Shown: piece after piece, positions 63,541-64,000 of the stretch
How the letters are laid out: every line of letters begins with the position of its first letter
Numbering within the stretch: the first letter of the stretch is position 1
Source: Pelargonium nanum
Taxonomy: Eukaryota > Streptophyta > Magnoliopsida > Geraniales > Geraniaceae
DNA: 64,000 nt
Reading direction: 5' to 3'
NCBI GenBank assembly: GCA_036897485.1
Contig: JAYMTF010000004.1
Coordinates: 35,238 to 99,237, forward strand
Program-made: the position numbers and the translations under genes
The notes under the pieces: generated by a model
Databases searched by the model: none
The model's input: the letters and a program-made list of their open reading frames with translations, nothing else
What the model was told of the DNA's origin: nothing

Positions 63541-64000
63541 CACCAAAAAAGGAGAGCATAAAAAAGAAAAGAATAAAGAAAAGGAATTTACCAACTCTTA
63601 ACCTATTTTTAACCAATTTCTACATTTAATGCTTTTTATGTGTCTTTTGTGTACAAAATTTATTAAGGTATATGCTTTTTCGTTCCTTAGTTTTAGGAAT
63701 TAATCTTTTACTTGCTTCTATAAAGAGTTGCCAATAAAACTTGCTGACATTAACACAAATTTTGGGCCCCAACTATATATAAAAGAACTGATACTAGCTT
63801 ACCCTAGTTAAGTATGAGTCTTTTACTTATAATATTATCGTTATTGTTCCTAAATTAAAGCTTGGAAATTTTTTTTGTTTTGTTGATAGTATTAGTTTAA
63901 ATATTCTGTCAAGTTTAGTTTTGAGTTTATATTGTAAACCTACTTTTTAGTGCTTTTACATCTTATCAACATTCGTACAAAGCTTTTGTAGTATTACCAG

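Larger units (their letters stand above)
60421..64000. other. Gene-free AT-rich stretch to window end
   Basis: No gene can be supported. A 79-codon plus frame at 61156 starts at TTG. A 91-codon minus frame at 63341-63616 also starts at TTG and contains the 25-bp repeat. It reads a hydrophobic segment followed by a basic stretch, but I do not recognise it and give it little weight as a gene. Also present: a trnG-like shard at 61841, a palindrome at 62504 and a 14-T run at 62622. Confidence 0.6.

Noticed and set aside
63341-63616. 91-codon minus frame as a protein gene
   Set aside because: TTG start, unrecognised sequence. The hydrophobic part comes from a T-rich tract. Kept only as context for the 25-bp repeat and as a finding.
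1-64000. CRISPR array, integron, prophage or other bacterial defence system
   Set aside because: No regularly spaced identical repeats, no coding capacity and no bacterial gene. The tRNAs place the window in a plant organelle.
1-64000. Group II intron domain V, rRNA genes or plastid-derived inserts
   Set aside because: I looked for the conserved domain V hairpin, rRNA core motifs and familiar plastid gene sequence on both strands by eye and saw none. A profile search would be more sensitive.

Overview
The window looks like a gene-poor stretch of a large, expanded mitochondrial genome from a vascular plant, most likely a seed plant. It is strongly AT-rich; by eye roughly one third G+C, which I could not count exactly. 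All six frames are full of stops: the longest open frame is 97 codons, about what chance predicts at this composition. I recognise no protein gene, ribosomal RNA gene, group II intron domain V or CRISPR array. The placement rests on five intact tRNA genes, all on the minus strand. Their bodies closely match my recollection of plant mitochondrial trnK(UUU), trnS(UGA), trnF(GAA), trnP(UGG) and trnE(UUC). The trnF-trnP neighbour pair is also typical of plant mitochondria. A G+C near one third is unusually low for a seed-plant mitogenome, so the lineage is probably divergent. I cannot name the species.

Layout. 1-25235 is a gene desert. It holds a pair of tRNA-like relics (283 and 11049), a local diverged duplication (2521/2673), several small palindromes and copy A of a roughly 125-bp repeat (11803). 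25236-25447 carries trnS(UGA) and trnK(UUU); copy B of the 125-bp repeat lies about 300 bp upstream of trnK. 25878-42625 is again a desert, with a trnE-like 5' fragment and one copy of an exact 25-bp repeat. 42626-42710 is a decayed trnS(GCU)-like gene whose anticodon has become GAU. 42711-56700 is a desert with hairpins, a polypyrimidine tract and two tRNA-like relics. 56701-56982 is the cluster trnF-trnP-trnE. 56983-64000 holds further tRNA-like relics (57695, 60211, 60361, 61841) and the second copy of the 25-bp repeat.

The intact tRNAs would serve mitochondrial translation and are probably cut from longer transcripts at their own ends. The rest reads as drifting, non-selected DNA in which three layers stand out: five intact tRNAs under visible selection (compensatory stem changes), a scatter of broken tRNA-like pieces, and a dispersed degenerate family of short palindromes with an AAGG-centre-CCTT core. 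I found no convincing new system. The palindrome family, the repeated odd tRNA-like element at 47290/60211 and the 125-bp repeat are the best candidates for follow-up.
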